A stretch of DNA of 64,000 nt from Taxillus chinensis (lineage: Eukaryota > Streptophyta > Magnoliopsida > Santalales > Loranthaceae): NCBI GenBank assembly GCA_023512835.1, contig CM042084.1, forward strand, positions 14,161,842-14,225,841, given 5' to 3'. Of this stretch, positions 1-11,689 are shown one piece after another. Position 1 is the first letter of the stretch, and each line of letters begins with the position of its first letter. The position numbers and the translations under genes are program-made. The notes under the pieces are model-generated. The model was given only the letters and a program-made list of their open reading frames with translations. It had not been told where the DNA came from and made no database searches.

Positions 1-1016
1 GAAGTTCCTCCAATCATTCAAAATGATGGGAAGCATGAAGTTGTTCCATGGGAGTTCTTCAAGAGGATGATGCAACATTCAACTCAAGAGGAGACCCATA
101 TACTTTTCACCGTTGTTCTGTCTATAGTCCGCTCATTTTCCCTCGAAATCCAAACTTCATTGACGGGGAAGTCCTGGAACTTGTCCTGCAATTGATAAAG
201 GGAAATGATCCTGTTCCTGCCATCTTAGCTGAAACCATTAGGTCCTTATCCTACATCCGAGTAAGAGGCCGAGGACAATTCAGAGGTTGTCTTCCTCTCC
301 TATGCACATGGTTGAAGAGTCACTTCCCATGCATCTTTCCACGCTTCAAGGAAGTGTATGCGCTACCCGCTACAACCTTGATAGATATTCTAAACAATGG
401 GTGGCGGCTACCCAATGACAAGGAAGGTTGGATGCACAAGTTCCATACACTAGGAGATGAGGATATCATTTGGAGGGCCCCCCTGGATGCATAGATCAAG
501 CATGCTATATAGGCTGGCAGTATAATTGGGTCCCACTAATTGGCCCTTGGGGAAGCACCGCATACGCACCATTACGGGTGGGAAGACAACTTGAGGGGCG
601 TCAAATCGTCCCGGTCTTACATGGAATGGAATCCTGTGATAGAGAATATGGAGCTCCTGGGGCAAAGCGGGCAATCTTTGAGATGCACGAGCTTGGGCCA
701 CCCCTCGACGAATCAAGGCCAACCTACATGCTACTCCTGTCTTATCGAATACAAGGCATGGAAAGAGAAGTTATTCCCTCTCCCCAACACAAGCAGGACA
801 CTTGCACCTGAAGAGGTGGCCTCTAATGAAGAACCTGTGGTTGTCCTAGATACAACTACATCCTTGTTACAAGAGAACGCCGTTTTACGAAGAAACGGTG
901 CAAGAACAGGGGGAAGCTATACGAGAAGATGGTGGAGCAGTTGGAAGCGACTAAGATGCGGAAGAGTCATGCAAGGAAGCGATCATTGGCAAGGGGGATG
1001 GTCATCAACAGCTTGA
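1..1016 (+). pseudogene. Extra ORF upstream of gag (DUF7745-like), frameshifted
   Basis: The stretch starting near position 48 reads PVPAILAETIRSL, then RGCLPLLCTWLKSHF and DIIWRAP. After a frameshift near 480-490 it continues with WVPLIGPWGSTAYAPL and RQIVPVLHGM. These match in order the protein that many plant Tat/Ogre-like elements carry before gag, annotated DUF7745 or plant-mobile-domain-like, with no proven role. Reading frames 3, 2 and then 3 again must be joined, so it is not translatable now. The N-terminus lies outside the window or is too decayed to place. The family assignment comes from recognising conserved phrases; the lineage placement is inference. Confidence 0.7.
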
Positions 1017-1337
1017 ACAGGAGAATGAAAGACTAAGGAACCTCCGAAGAAGACGATGCTAGGAGATAATCAAAGCTTGTCCTAGAACATGTAGTTTTAA
1101 GGATTTCATGTCATTTTTCTTGTTTTAAATTCAGTTTGATGTTTGTACCCTTTGAAGTTAAGTTTGGTTTCCAACTTAATAAAGTTTGTGTCTTTGCATC
1201 TCATGCATATCATGCACTCATACTTAAAAAGTGAGAACCAAAATAAACTTTCCAGATTCTCCAGGTTTGCTAGAGGATTTTCGGCGAATTGGGCACTCAT
1301 ACAACTTAAGGTCTTCCACCACCAATCATCTCCTCCA

Positions 1338-2620
1338 ATGGCAGAACATACCGAGGATAGACTTCTGGTCTTGAGCAAGGCTCAAGAAGAGATCGGGGGA
1401 AGCATGCTCCAAGTGCAGGCCCAGTTGAAGACTATGATGGACATGCTAGCCAAGCCGACTTCGGAGAGAGAAGCTAGCCCAACTGCAGGGGCCATTAATC
1501 AGGAGCAAGAGCAAGCTCCACATGCTTCACGAGCCTATGCTCCAGGAAACATGGTTCCTGGGGCATCACATCAAGTCCCACCTACACCACCTGTATGGGG
1601 CGGCAACCCCAAATATCATGGAGGCCGTGGAATCCCTCACTCAACCATCCGATTGGAAATCCATCGAGGCCCGACTAAAAGCCGTGGAGGGGGTGAAAAC
1701 ATATGGGGGGGACCGATCCTCATGATTTATGCTTGGTGCCAGGCATAGTACTTCCTTCCAAGTTCAAGATGCCTGATTTTGAAAAGTTCAATGGTACTCG
1801 GTGTCCTAGAACACATGTGACCATGTCTTGCCGCAAGATGGCGGCCCATGCAGATAATGGAAAACTCTTAATGCATTGCTTCCAGGAGAGCCTAACCGGC
1901 GGTCCACTACGATGGTACATCCAACTTGAAGGTAGCCGTATCGGAACATGGAGTGAGCTCGCCACGGCATTCTTAGCTCAATACAAGCATGTCACCGAGC
2001 CGGCGTTAGATCGGTTGGCCCTACGGTCATTTGAAAAAGGAAGTAATGAAAGCTTCAAAGTTTATGCCCGACGATGGAGAGAGGCGGCAATGGATGTTCA
2101 GCCTCCACTCACCGAAAGAGAACTCACTACCCTCTTCATCAAGACCATGAAGGGGGTTTACTACAAAAAACTAATTGGGAATGTTTCAAGTAGCTTCGCA
2201 GATCTGGTCGCCTCAGGAGAACGAATCGAAGGTGGCATAAGGGAAGGAAAACTCGGGGGAAGCAAGTATGAAGCTTCTAGAAAGCCCTCTTCCTCCAATC
2301 GAAAGAAAGAAGGAGAATCCCAAGCAAGGTATGGCAACCCAAGGCCGACTATAACGCGCCGGGTCACAACAACCCCAACAATCAACTACACCTGGGTGTT
2401 ATGGAGGAACTTCGACAGTGTCCTACATTGCTCAAGCCCCGAACCCACAATATCAGCCTCAGGCGGGAACTTTTACTCAACTAACCAATCACAATCGAGC
2501 AATCAAAACGGCCATGGCGAAGCAAAAAACAGGAAAGGAGAAATTCGATCCAATTCCTATCACATACACGGAGGCGTACACCAGACTATTGGCAGCGGGA
2601 CTTGTCAGTCCGGGGCCCTA
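1338..2620 (+). pseudogene. gag polyprotein of the Tat/Ogre element, frameshifted
   Basis: The likely start is the ATG at 1338 (MAEHTEDRL). After frame changes near 1590 and 1700, the frame from 1703 gives a good Retrotrans_gag core: PSKFKMPDFEKFNGT, then CRKMAAHADNGKLLMHCFQ, LTGGPLRWY, FEKGSNESFKVYARRWREAA and FADLVASGERIE. Another shift near 2380-2400 leads to the proline/glutamine-rich segment with FDPIPITYTEAYTRLLAAGLV, a phrase common in this lineage just before the zinc knuckle. Gag would form the virus-like particle. The sequence stays alignable despite the shifts, so decay is moderate. Confidence 0.88.
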
Positions 2621-2645
2621 AAAAGTTAAGCCCTCCATATCCTGA

Positions 2646-4388
2646 TTGGTACAAAGCCGATACCGTTGCGCATACCATGGAGGTGGAATTGGACATGACA
2701 CGGAAGGTTGTTTTGCCCTAAAAAGGAAGATACAACATTTAAGAGATGCTGGATGGTTGGACTTCTCTAAAATGACTGGCACTCCCAATGTGGGTACCAA
2801 CCCTCTTCCGGAACACTCAGGCAATGTTGCCCATGTAATAGCCGAATATGGAAATTCTCCTAGACAGGATTCCACAATCAAGACGGACAAGTATCAATTA
2901 TTCATGACCCTACACAAGAATGGATTCATAGTGACCAAGGATGTGACCGATGCTAATAGGGGCAACAACTGGAGGAAGCGATGCCTCTATCACAAGACAG
3001 CTTATGGACACGACTTAGAGGAATGTGAAGAATTTCAAGAAGCGGTCCAAGAATTGCTAAACTCTAAGAGACTAGAAATTTCAAAGCCGGAGGTATATCG
3101 TGAGGTCTGTATGACCTCCACTGATAGGTCACAGGTGGCACCCAAGCCTGGGGCACCGAAACCCCTAATTATCCAGTACACGGAGAAGCCGAAGGCTGAC
3201 TCATTGATGCAAAAGGTCAAAACCCTTACTATTCAGGAGCCGTCGCCTTTCCCATACAAAGATGATAAAGTAGTCCCTTGGAACTATCACTGCAAGTCTG
3301 TCATTGCAGGGGTTCCTATAGAAGAGAAGAAGACAAGAAGTGGTCGTTCATACACACCGCAAGAAATCAACAAAGCCGATAAAGGCAAAGCCGTAGAGCA
3401 AGATATCATTCCAAAACCGATATCGCCTAACAAAAATACCTCTATCTCGAGAAGGAGGTAACCGAGTTTCGAAGCTGATTAAACAGAGTGAATACAACAT
3501 CATTGATCAATTGAGTCGGCCACTGCTCGCATCTCATTGTTATCTTTGCTTATGGATTCTACTCCACACCGGGAAACCCTTATGAAGGTCTTGAGCAAAG
3601 CTTACGTTCCTCCATCCATTTCTGTGGAGAACTTAGATGGGATTGCAAATAATATCGTGGCGAGTAACTTTCTCGGCTTCGGCGAAGAAGAGCTCCCTCA
3701 AGAAGGTGTTGGGCACATCAAGGCTTTGCATATTTCGTTAAATGCAAGGATCATATTATCTCACGTGTCTTGATTGATAATGGATCCTCTCTGAACATTA
3801 TGCCAGCTCCCATTCTAAGGCAACTACCAATGGATCCGTCTTACATCCGCCCCACCAACATGATTGTCAGGGCTTTCGATGGGGAAAAGCGAGAAGTAGT
3901 GGGAACCCTAGATATACCACTATAAATCGGTCCAAGCACTTTCACCGTGGAGTTCCAAGTCATGGATATCGCTCCTTACTATAGTTGCTTATCGGGAAGG
4001 CCATGGATTCATGCAGCGGGGCAATCCCCTCAACCCTTCATCAAAAGGTTAAATTCATTGTAGACGGAAAACTCATATGCGTGTCCAGGAGAAACAAATC
4101 CTTGTCACCAAACCTCTCTCTGTCCCCTACATCGAAAGCAATGAAGATATCCCAAAATGTTCCTTCCGCTCATTCGAGGTCGTCAATGCAACCTACCTTC
4201 CAAACCCTACAACTGATCAGGACGATGGGACACAATTACCAAAGGCATCGAAGATGGTAGCGTCAGTCATGTTGAAGCTGGGCCACAAAGTAGGAAAAGG
4301 ATTGGGCTTGCAAGGACAAGGGATCAAAGAACCTATTACCATTCGAAGCCCAATTGGAAGATTTGGGCTAGGCTACAAGCCCACCTGA
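2646..4388 (+). pseudogene. Zinc-knuckle-like linker, aspartic protease and G-patch of the Tat/Ogre element
   Basis: From 2646 an open stretch of 271 codons holds a Cys/His cluster (CAYHGGGIGHDTEGC) and the phrase LRDAGWLDFSK, then a second cluster (CLYHKTAYGHDLEEC). The retropepsin follows in pieces: LMDSTPHRETLMKVL near 3550, then VLIDNGSSLNIMP near 3770-3800 with the active-site Asp in an IDNGSS context, VRAFDGEKREVVGTL and SCLSGRPWIHAAG. At 4257-4385 a glycine-rich G-patch reads LGHKVGKGLGLQGQG. A stop near 3925 and several frameshifts break the protease. The protease would cleave Gag-Pol; the G-patch is a known oddity of some plant Ty3/gypsy lineages. Confidence 0.83.
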
Positions 4389-5010
4389 AGCCGACAGGCA
4401 ATTAGAGACCTCAAGAAGAAGGGATAGCCGGTGGCTAAGCTGGAGAAAAGAGCTTTCCAAGAACAGAAGATGATTTTTCCACCGCTCGGAGCTACATTCA
4501 GGAGCGCGGGATTCATAAACCAGAGGGAAGAGACAGTGGCCGCTATAGGGGATGACAATGAAGAGGTGAAACTGGTTCGGGTTTGCCAAGGAGACCCGAG
4601 ACAACAACTGGACAACTGGAAAAGCTTGGACCTCCCTATCATGTAAACGGTTCAAGGAACCTTGGGACATTTTCAATGTTTTCTCTTTGTTGTTTTTTAA
4701 TTTTGAGTTTGTTGTAAACTTATTTTTGAAAGTTTGAATAAAATGAAACTTTTTCAAAAACATCCTCTTGCATTTCATAGCATGTGCATTATCATATATG
4801 GTTAAGTAAGTCGACTTTTTCAAACAGGTATGATAAATTCAAAGATATGGTAAGAAAAGAGGAAACGAGTTGCTTAAGACTTGACCATAATCCAAACCGG
4901 GGAACAGTCGATTATCCGAGATAGAGGAAGCTGGAACATGAGAAGATCCCGAGCTACCAGGAAGACATCCAGGTCTGCTTAGAAAAAAGAAGACCAGCAC
5001 ACTATCCCTA
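4389..5010 (+). other. Degenerate pol spacer between G-patch and reverse transcriptase
   Basis: This 620-bp stretch lies inside the element. It carries short in-frame remnants on the + strand (RVCQGDPRQQLDNW near 4580-4620, typical of the linker after the G-patch in this lineage), then an AT-rich, stop-filled part at 4640-4830. I see no separate gene. Confidence 0.6.
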
Positions 5011-6045
5011 GTGAAGACCCGATCCACGATCGTGAACTTGAACGGCCACCGAGCCAAAAGAATTGAGATTGGGGTCTTTAATCCCCAACAATATCAAACA
5101 TCACTACTTGATCTTCTCAAGTCCTATATTGATGTGTTCGCCTGGTCCTACAAAGATATGCCGGGATTGGATATAGATATAGTGCAACACCGGTTGCCCT
5201 TGAGACCTGAGTGTAAGCCTGTCCCAAAGAAAAGCTAAGGAGGATGAGACCGGAGATGATACTAAAGATCAAGGAAGAAGTCAAAAAGCAATGGGATGCA
5301 GGGTTCCTTAGTGTGGCCCACTATCCGGAATGGGTGGCCAATATCGTACCCGGTCCAAAGAAAGGGGGGAAGGTCCGTATGTGTGTAGTATCGCGACCTC
5401 AATAGGGCTAGTCCAAAAGATAACTTCCCACCGCCTCACATTGACACTTTGGTAGACAACACGGCAAGACATACTATGTTTTCCTTCATGGATGGATTCT
5501 CTGGCTATAACCAAATTCGGATGGATCCTGAACACAAGGAAAAGACTACATTCATCACTATACGGGGCACCTTTTGCTACAATGTCATGCCTTTCGGACT
5601 CAAAAATGCTTGGGCAACTTATCAAAGAGCCATGGTAACACTGTTCCATGACATGATGCACAAAGAAGTAGAGGTCTATGTTGATGATATGATCGCCAAA
5701 TCAAAAGGAGACAAGGACCATGTCGAAGTGTTGCGTAAGCTCTTCGACGGACTACGAAGATATCAATTGAAGTTAAATCCGGCCAAATGTACCTTTGGGG
5801 CTACATCAGGCAAGCTATTGGGATTCATCGTCGATCAACGGGGAATTGAAATTGATCCTGATAAAGTCCGGGCCATCCAAGATATGCCTGTGCCAAAAAC
5901 TATCAAGGAAGTTAGAGGATTCCTCGGAAGACCCAACTACATCGCTCGGTTCATTTCACAACTCACTATGACTTGTGAACCCGTCTTCAAGGTGTTGCGC
6001 AAGAATAGCCCCGAAGTGTGGAACAAAGAATGTCGAGGCCTTTGA
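5011..6045 (+). pseudogene. Reverse transcriptase of the Tat/Ogre element
   Basis: The RT begins with LKSYIDVFAWSYKDMPGLD and is broken near 5238-5260 and 5395. From 5449 it is open to 6045. Visible motifs are FSFMDGFSGYNQIRM with a catalytic Asp, FCYNVMPFGLKNAWATYQRAM, the YVDDM box near 5683 holding the two other catalytic Asp residues, LKLNPAKCTFG and GFLGRPNYIARFI. The thumb region ends at 6045 in a frameshift. The enzyme would copy the RNA genome into DNA. All three catalytic Asp codons survive, but the upstream stops prevent a full product. Confidence 0.93.
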
Positions 6046-7089
6046 TACAATTAAGCGATATTTGATGAACCCTCCAATTTTGGTTCCCCCCAGTATCCTG
6101 GTCAACCTCTAATTTTGTACTTAACCGTCCGAGAAACCTCGATGGGTTGTGTCCTGGGACAACATGATGCCTCAGGGAAGAAAGAGCAAATCATTTACTA
6201 TCCGAGCAAGAAGTTTACACCTTGTGAGGAAAAGTACACTCCTCTGGAAAAGACTTGTTGTGCCCTCACTTGGACAACACGAAGGTTAAGACAAGATACA
6301 CTCTACCATACCACATGGCTCATCTCTAGACATGACCCGCTCAAATACCTATTGGAAAAGCCATCCATGACGGGAAGAATTGCTAAGTGGCAGCTACTCT
6401 TAGCGAATATGACATTGTCTATGTGCCTCAAAAGGCCATCAAAGGAAGTGCCATAGCCGATTATCTAGCGGATCGAGCCTTGGAAGATTATGAGCCGGCA
6501 ATCTCCGATTTCCCAGGATGAATTCATCAACACCATCCAAGAAAATGAAGAGTCAGACACATGGACTCTGTGGTTTGATGGAGCATCAAGCTTATCAGGT
6601 CATGGCATCGGGGCAGTCCTAATTTCCCCATCCGGAGTACATTTTCCGATGGCCGCCAAGTTGACATTCCCTTGCACAAACAATATAGCAGAATATGAAG
6701 CTTGTGTAATGGGCCTCCAAGAGGCATTGAGTAAAGGAATCCAGAAGTTACAAGTATTCGGTGATTCAAGACTAGTCATTTATCAAGTTAGAAAGGAATG
6801 GGAAACTCGAAATCACAAGTTGATTCCTTACCGACAAATGATTTGTGAAATGGCTAACCTATTTGATGAAATCACATTTGAACACATGTCAAGAGAGCAT
6901 AATCGAATTCCCGATGCTTTAGCAACTCTAGCCTCCCTCCTTCGATTGGACACGTGCTTCGAAATACCATGCTTTGACATCAATGTGAACAAGGAACCCA
7001 TTTACAACATGGTAACCAATGTTGACACCGACAACAAGCCTTGGTATCAAGATATCAAACAAGACTGTCCCAAGACTCATATCCGGTAG
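6046..7089 (+). pseudogene. Two successive RNase H domains of the Tat/Ogre element
   Basis: A first RNase H of the usual Ty3 type lies at 6115-6480, with SMGCVLGQHDASGKKE, YYPSKKFTPCEEKYTPLEK and SRHDPLKYLLEKP. It frameshifts near 6420 and resumes as IADYLADRALEDYEP. A second RNase H of the archaeal-like kind lies at 6553-6945, with LWFDGASSLSGHGIGAVL, NNIAEYEACVMGLQEAL, VFGDSRLVIYQV and REHNRIPDALATLASL. Its acidic residues (D in FDGA, E in AEYEA, D in GDS, D in PDAL) are all present. A doubled RNase H is a recognised hallmark of the Tat lineage. The second domain is open for 199 codons. Confidence 0.9.
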
Positions 7090-8273
7090 GGGCCTCGAAG
7101 CCAGAAAAGAAACATCCGACGAGCAAGCATCAATTACTTCCTCGACGGTTCAATCTTATACGACGCATACCATAACCAAGTTTTATTGCGGTGCTTAGAC
7201 AAAGATGAGGCAGCTCGGGTCACCAATGAGGTTCACAACGGCGATGCGGATCTCATGCAAATGGGCATACACTAACTAGGCAGATCATGAGGATGGGCTA
7301 CTATTGGGTTACTATGGAAAAGGACCGCATCGAGCATGTGCGTAAATGTCTTAAATGCCAGGTTTATGGGGATCGCATTCAAGCACCCCCATCCAAGTTA
7401 CACGTGCTTACATCTCCGTGGCCATTTGCATTGTGGGGCATGGACGTCATTGGGCCCATATTTCCAAAAGCCTCCAATGGACATAGATTCATTCTTGTAG
7501 CCATCGACTATTTCACTAAGTGGGTCGAGGCAGCCTCCTACGTCCAAGTCACTCGATCGGTAATCACTAAGTTTGTCCGCAACAACATCGTATGCCGCTA
7601 TGGGCTCCCGAGCACATTATAACAGATAATGCCTGCCAATCGAATAGCTGGATGATGGACAATTTGTGTGAACAGTTCAAAATCCGACATCGCAACTCTA
7701 CACCTTACCGTCCTCAAATGAACGGAGCGGTAGAAGCGGCAAACAAGAATATCAAGAACATTATCCGAAAAATGACCGAGACGTACAAAGATTGGAGCGA
7801 GAAACTCCCATATGCACTACATGCCTATAGAACCACGATCCGGACTTCAACCGGGGCAACGCCATTTTCCTTAGTTTATGGCATGGAGGCTGTTTTACCG
7901 GTGGAAGTAGAAATCCCATCTCTCGAGGGTGCTCATGGATACCAAGCTAGATGAAGCCGAATGGGTTAAGAACCGTTTCGAACAGTTGAACCTAATTGAC
8001 GGGAAACGATTCACGACGGTTGCCGAGGTCAGCTTTATCAAAAGAGAATGATGGCTAGCTTCAACAAAAAGGTGCGACCAAGAGCATTTCAAGAAGGAGA
8101 CCTGGTCCTGAAAAAGATACTACCAATACAATGATCACAGAGGCAAATGGACTCCAAATTATGAGGGGCCGTATGTTGTAAAAAAGAGCATTCTCGGGTG
8201 GTGCACTCGTCCTCACCAAAATGGATGGAGACGAACTCCCGAACCCTTGTGATGATCTTGGTAAAGAAATTTT
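7090..8273 (+). pseudogene. Integrase of the Tat/Ogre element
   Basis: Frame fragments at 7090-7290 carry RRASINYFLDGSILY and the H2C2 zinc-binding region (SHANGH near 7252 and CLKCQ near 7350). The catalytic core follows: LWGMDVIGPIFPKAS with the first Asp, IDYFTKWVEA, then after a frameshift near 7605 HIITDNACQS with the second Asp and PYRPQMNGAVEAANK with the Glu of the DDE triad. LVYGMEAVLPVEVEIPSL closes the core near 7920. The C-terminal GDLVLKKILP phrase is near 8097. The enzyme would insert the cDNA into the genome. At least three frame breaks make this copy inactive. Confidence 0.92.
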
Positions 8274-8575
8274 ATGTTTAGTTTCCGTTCTTGTACCAAA
8301 GTGGATTTAAAATTGTCATTTATTGAAAGAATTCTCCATGTTCTTAAACCTTTCATATATCCTTATTTTCCAGTAAGGGAGCTTTTCCCTGAGAAAGAGA
8401 CCAAAAAGGGGCACCAAAGGGCCAAAAAAAAAAAAAAGGGGGGCCTTCTCATCTTTCAAAAGAACTCCAAACAATTATTCACTATTGAGTCCAAATCTCA
8501 CGCTCATCATCTCCTTCATATAAATGACAACAAAAAATTCATTTTGGTACAAAGACAAGGAAGTCGCAACTAAGA

Positions 8576-8697
8576 GCGGACTTGGTGAAAACCCGAAAGG
8601 GCGCTAAGGGTAAAATACAAAGCTCTGTGAAAAGAGAGAAGGATTAAAGGCGGACTTAGTGAAAACCCGAAAGGGCACTAAGGGTAAAATACAAAGC
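8576..8697 (+). repeat. Duplicated 48-bp module in the 3' UTR, 74 bp apart
   Basis: The module beginning GCGGACTTGGTGAAAACC at 8576 recurs at 8650 with two or three changes (GCGGACTTAGTGAAAACC, then AAAGGGCACTAAGGG against AAAGGGCGCTAAGGG). Both copies end in GTAAAATACAAAGC. No function is evident. Confidence 0.85.
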
Positions 8698-9419
8698 CAA
8701 ACAAAAGGACCAGGATCCAAAGTCACCTAAAGCAGCCTGATAGAATCTCAAGCACCTCAGAGGGATTGATCGGTTACTCCACATCAAAGGCTGGCCTATG
8801 AATAGAAGGATTGGTCATGTTTTGAGTACACTTTGATCAACTTTGTAAACCAATATCTTAAAAAATTATCATTCTGTTTTATAAAAGGAAGACTTGTTAA
8901 ACTCTTATGATAATGCATGAGTCATGTTGTGTATGATGATGTACTTTTCTCAAAATTCTTTTTCAAAATTCCCCAAGCGAGTTTTCTTGAACATTCCATG
9001 CATGGGGATATCAACATGCGAGAAAAGATGGCGCCCCGGTCTCTTGGAGCAAAGAGAGAACAAAAAGCACAAGTCATCCCCCTGGCCTCTTTCCCGACAG
9101 AGGAGAAGGATTCACAAACTTAATCATAAAGTCACATACATTCACGCATCTTCATGCATCATTAGCATACATCCTAGCATGTTTGTTCTTCTTACTCACA
9201 GGGATTATCCGTATATCGAATGGCATGAGGATTCATCTCATGATCTACCAACAGTTAAGCTTCAAAGACAAATGAGGACTCACCCTCAACAAACAGAATT
9301 CCCTTTCAAAATCAAGGAACTAAACTCGCAGACCTAGATCGTAAGCCCAAGCATAACTCTTGAGTGGTAATCTCGTAGAGCGATCTCTTAGAGTGAACTC
9401 GTAGAGGGAGCCATGATAG

Positions 9420-10490
9420 AGTCACCTATCCATAGCCCAAGATGCTACCTCACTATCATTCGACCCAAGATGTCGTGTCATAGCCCAAGAAGCTATTCGG
9501 CCCAAGAAGCCACTCTCATAGCCCAAGAAGCTATTTGGCCCAAGAAGCCACCTTTATAGCCCAAGACGCTATTATTCGGCCCAAGAAGCCACCCTCATAG
9601 CCCAAGAAGCTAATCGACCCAAGATGTCACTCAAAATCGACCCAAGATGTCGTATCATAGCCCAAGAAGCTATATGGCCCAAGAAGCCACTCTCATAGCC
9701 CAAGAAGCTATTTGGCCCAAGAAGCCACCTTTATAGCCCAAGACGCTATTATTCGGCCCAAGAAGCCACCCTCATAGCCCAAGAAGCTAATCGACCCAAA
9801 ATGTCACTCAAAATCGACCCAAGATGTCGTATCATAGCCCAAGAAGCTATATGGCCCAAGAAGCCACTCTCAGCCCAAGAAGCTATTTGGCCCAAGAAGC
9901 CACCTTTATAGCCCAAGACGCTATTATTCGGCCCAAGAAGCCACCCTCATAGCCCAAGAAGCTAATCGACCCAAGATGTCACTCAAAATCGACCCAAGAT
10001 GTCGTATCATAGCCCAAGAAGCTATATGGCCCAAGAAGCCACTCTATAGCCCAAGAAGCTATTTGGCCCAAGAAGCCACCTTTATAGCCCGAAACGCTAT
10101 TATTCGGCCCAAGAAGCCACCCTCATAGCCCAAGAAGCTAATCGACCCAAGATGTCACTCAAAATCGACCCAAGATGTCGTATCATAGCCCAAGAAGCTA
10201 TATGGCCCAAGAAGCCACTCTCATAGCCCAAGAGCTATTTGGCCCAAGAAGCCACCTTTATAGCCCGAGACGCTATTATTCGGCCCAAGAAGCAACCCTC
10301 GTAGCCCAAGAAGCTAACCGACCCAAGATATTACTCATTTTCGACCCAAGATGTCGTATCATAGCCCAAGAAGCTATTCGGCCCAAGAAGCCACCTTTAT
10401 AGCCCAAGAAGAAATCAACCTAAGATGTCATATCATAGCCCAAGAAGCTATTCGGCCCAAGAAGCCACCCTCATAACCAAAAATGCCGCA
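9420..10490 (+). repeat. Tandem array with a 176-bp higher-order unit, built from an AGCCCAAGAAGC motif
   Basis: The basic motif is GCCCAAGAAGC followed alternately by TAT or CAC, in monomers of about 38-40 bp. Four monomers form a higher-order unit. The landmark CGTATCATAG (CGTGTCATAG in the first copy) occurs at 9474, 9651, 9828, 10003, 10179 and 10345, giving spacings of 177, 177, 175, 176 and 166. Each unit ends in the ATGTCACTCAAAATCGACC variant. Neighbouring units are nearly identical, so the array was amplified or homogenised by whole units. The open frame across 10175-10402 is only the translation of this array. Confidence 0.93.
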
Positions 10491-10764
10491 TCAATCTCAT
10501 AGCAATGCCAAACTCCAAGGAGATCTAACCATTCAAAATGGGTATTTGGTTATCTTTGTACATCATTTGTATACAAACAATGCACAAAGAGGGGCAGTGT
10601 TGCACCCCATTTTGACCAGGTTAGATCGCAATCGTACTTGGCGAAGGACCACTAAGTGACAGAGGATGACATTCGGAGAATAACGCACTTGACCACGCTT
10701 GATTCCGAGGAGAAATGAAATGATTATGATAAAAACATCAAGTTGAATTGGACAACCAGTGGGC

Positions 10765-11330
10765 AGCCCGCTATTTTATTAATAACTTCCCCGATACTTG
10801 TCGTAATCCAACAAAGTCAATTGAATTGATTAGATAACACCTTTATCTATCATTTCCAATTGGTTTGAGAATATTCCGGGTTGTATTCAATTAGTTATGA
10901 TTTTTCAAAGTTGGCAACCAAACCTTGTGCAAATTTGGGGGAGACAGCTAGTGCGCAGCGCACTATTTTGCCAATAACTTTCTCAATACTCATTGGATCT
11001 GAACAAAGTCAATTGCATTAGTTATATAACATCTTTATCTATCATCTCCAATTGGTTTGAGAATATTCCGGGTTGTATTCAATTAGTTATGATTTTTCAA
11101 AGTTGGCAACCAAACCTTGTGCAAATTTGGGGGAGACAGCTAGTGCGCAGCGCACTATTTTGCCAATAACTTTCTCAATACTCATTGGATATGAACAAAG
11201 TCAATTGCATTAGTTAGATAACATCTTTATCTATCATCTCCAATTGGTTTGAAGGTAATCCGAGTTCTATGCAATTAACTATGAATTTTTGAATCAGACG
11301 GGCAGAATGCTCACTTTATCATGTACCTCT
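10765..11330 (+). repeat. 192-bp direct repeat, about three copies, within the LTR
   Basis: The phrase TGGTTTGAGAATATTCCGGG occurs at 10861 and 11053 and in changed form (TGGTTTGAAGGTAATCCGAG) at 11245. Both steps are 192 bp. Copies two and three share long identical stretches, including ACAGCTAGTGCGCAGCGCAC; copy one is more divergent at its start. Confidence 0.88.
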
Positions 11331-11689
11331 GTGCGGTATTTCCCACTTTTCTCTTAAATGGATGATCCGTTTGGAGTGATTCCAATTTCAAGAGATAGAT
11401 AACAGAATTTAGAGCAAAACAAGACCAATTTGGCCCTAATCCGAGCTCTGTGGAGAATGTTATGAATTTTTGAAGTTGCCCCAAAAATCTGCCAATTTTT
11501 CACGAATTTTGGTTCTTCATATGCATGTTTGTCCCACATTGCCAAGTTTTGCTTCTACTTCGCCAGGTATATATACAAAGGCACTCTCCTTACACAGCAA
11601 GTGATAACAAGAGAGGCCTAAGGAAGCCCAAGTAGAGGCGCCACGTGGCGACCGAGCCCACACACGGAAATTTTTGGGGAAACCCAAAT

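Larger units (their letters stand above)
8274..10597 (+). other. 3' untranslated region of the Tat/Ogre element
   Basis: There is no gene between the integrase and the LTR. The stretch holds a 48-bp duplicated module near 8576 and 8650, AT-rich unique sequence, a tandem array at about 9420-10490, and a polypurine tract (AAAGAGGGGCAG, ending at 10597) directly before the LTR start. Long 3' UTRs with tandem repeats are known from this lineage. Confidence 0.8.

Noticed and set aside
10175..10402. 75-codon open frame in the tandem array
   Set aside because: It is only the translation of the repeated AGCCCAAGAAGC motif; its repeats mirror the DNA repeat.
9420..10490. CRISPR-like array
   Set aside because: The repeats are directly adjacent monomers of one satellite-like family in a plant retroelement, with no unique spacers.
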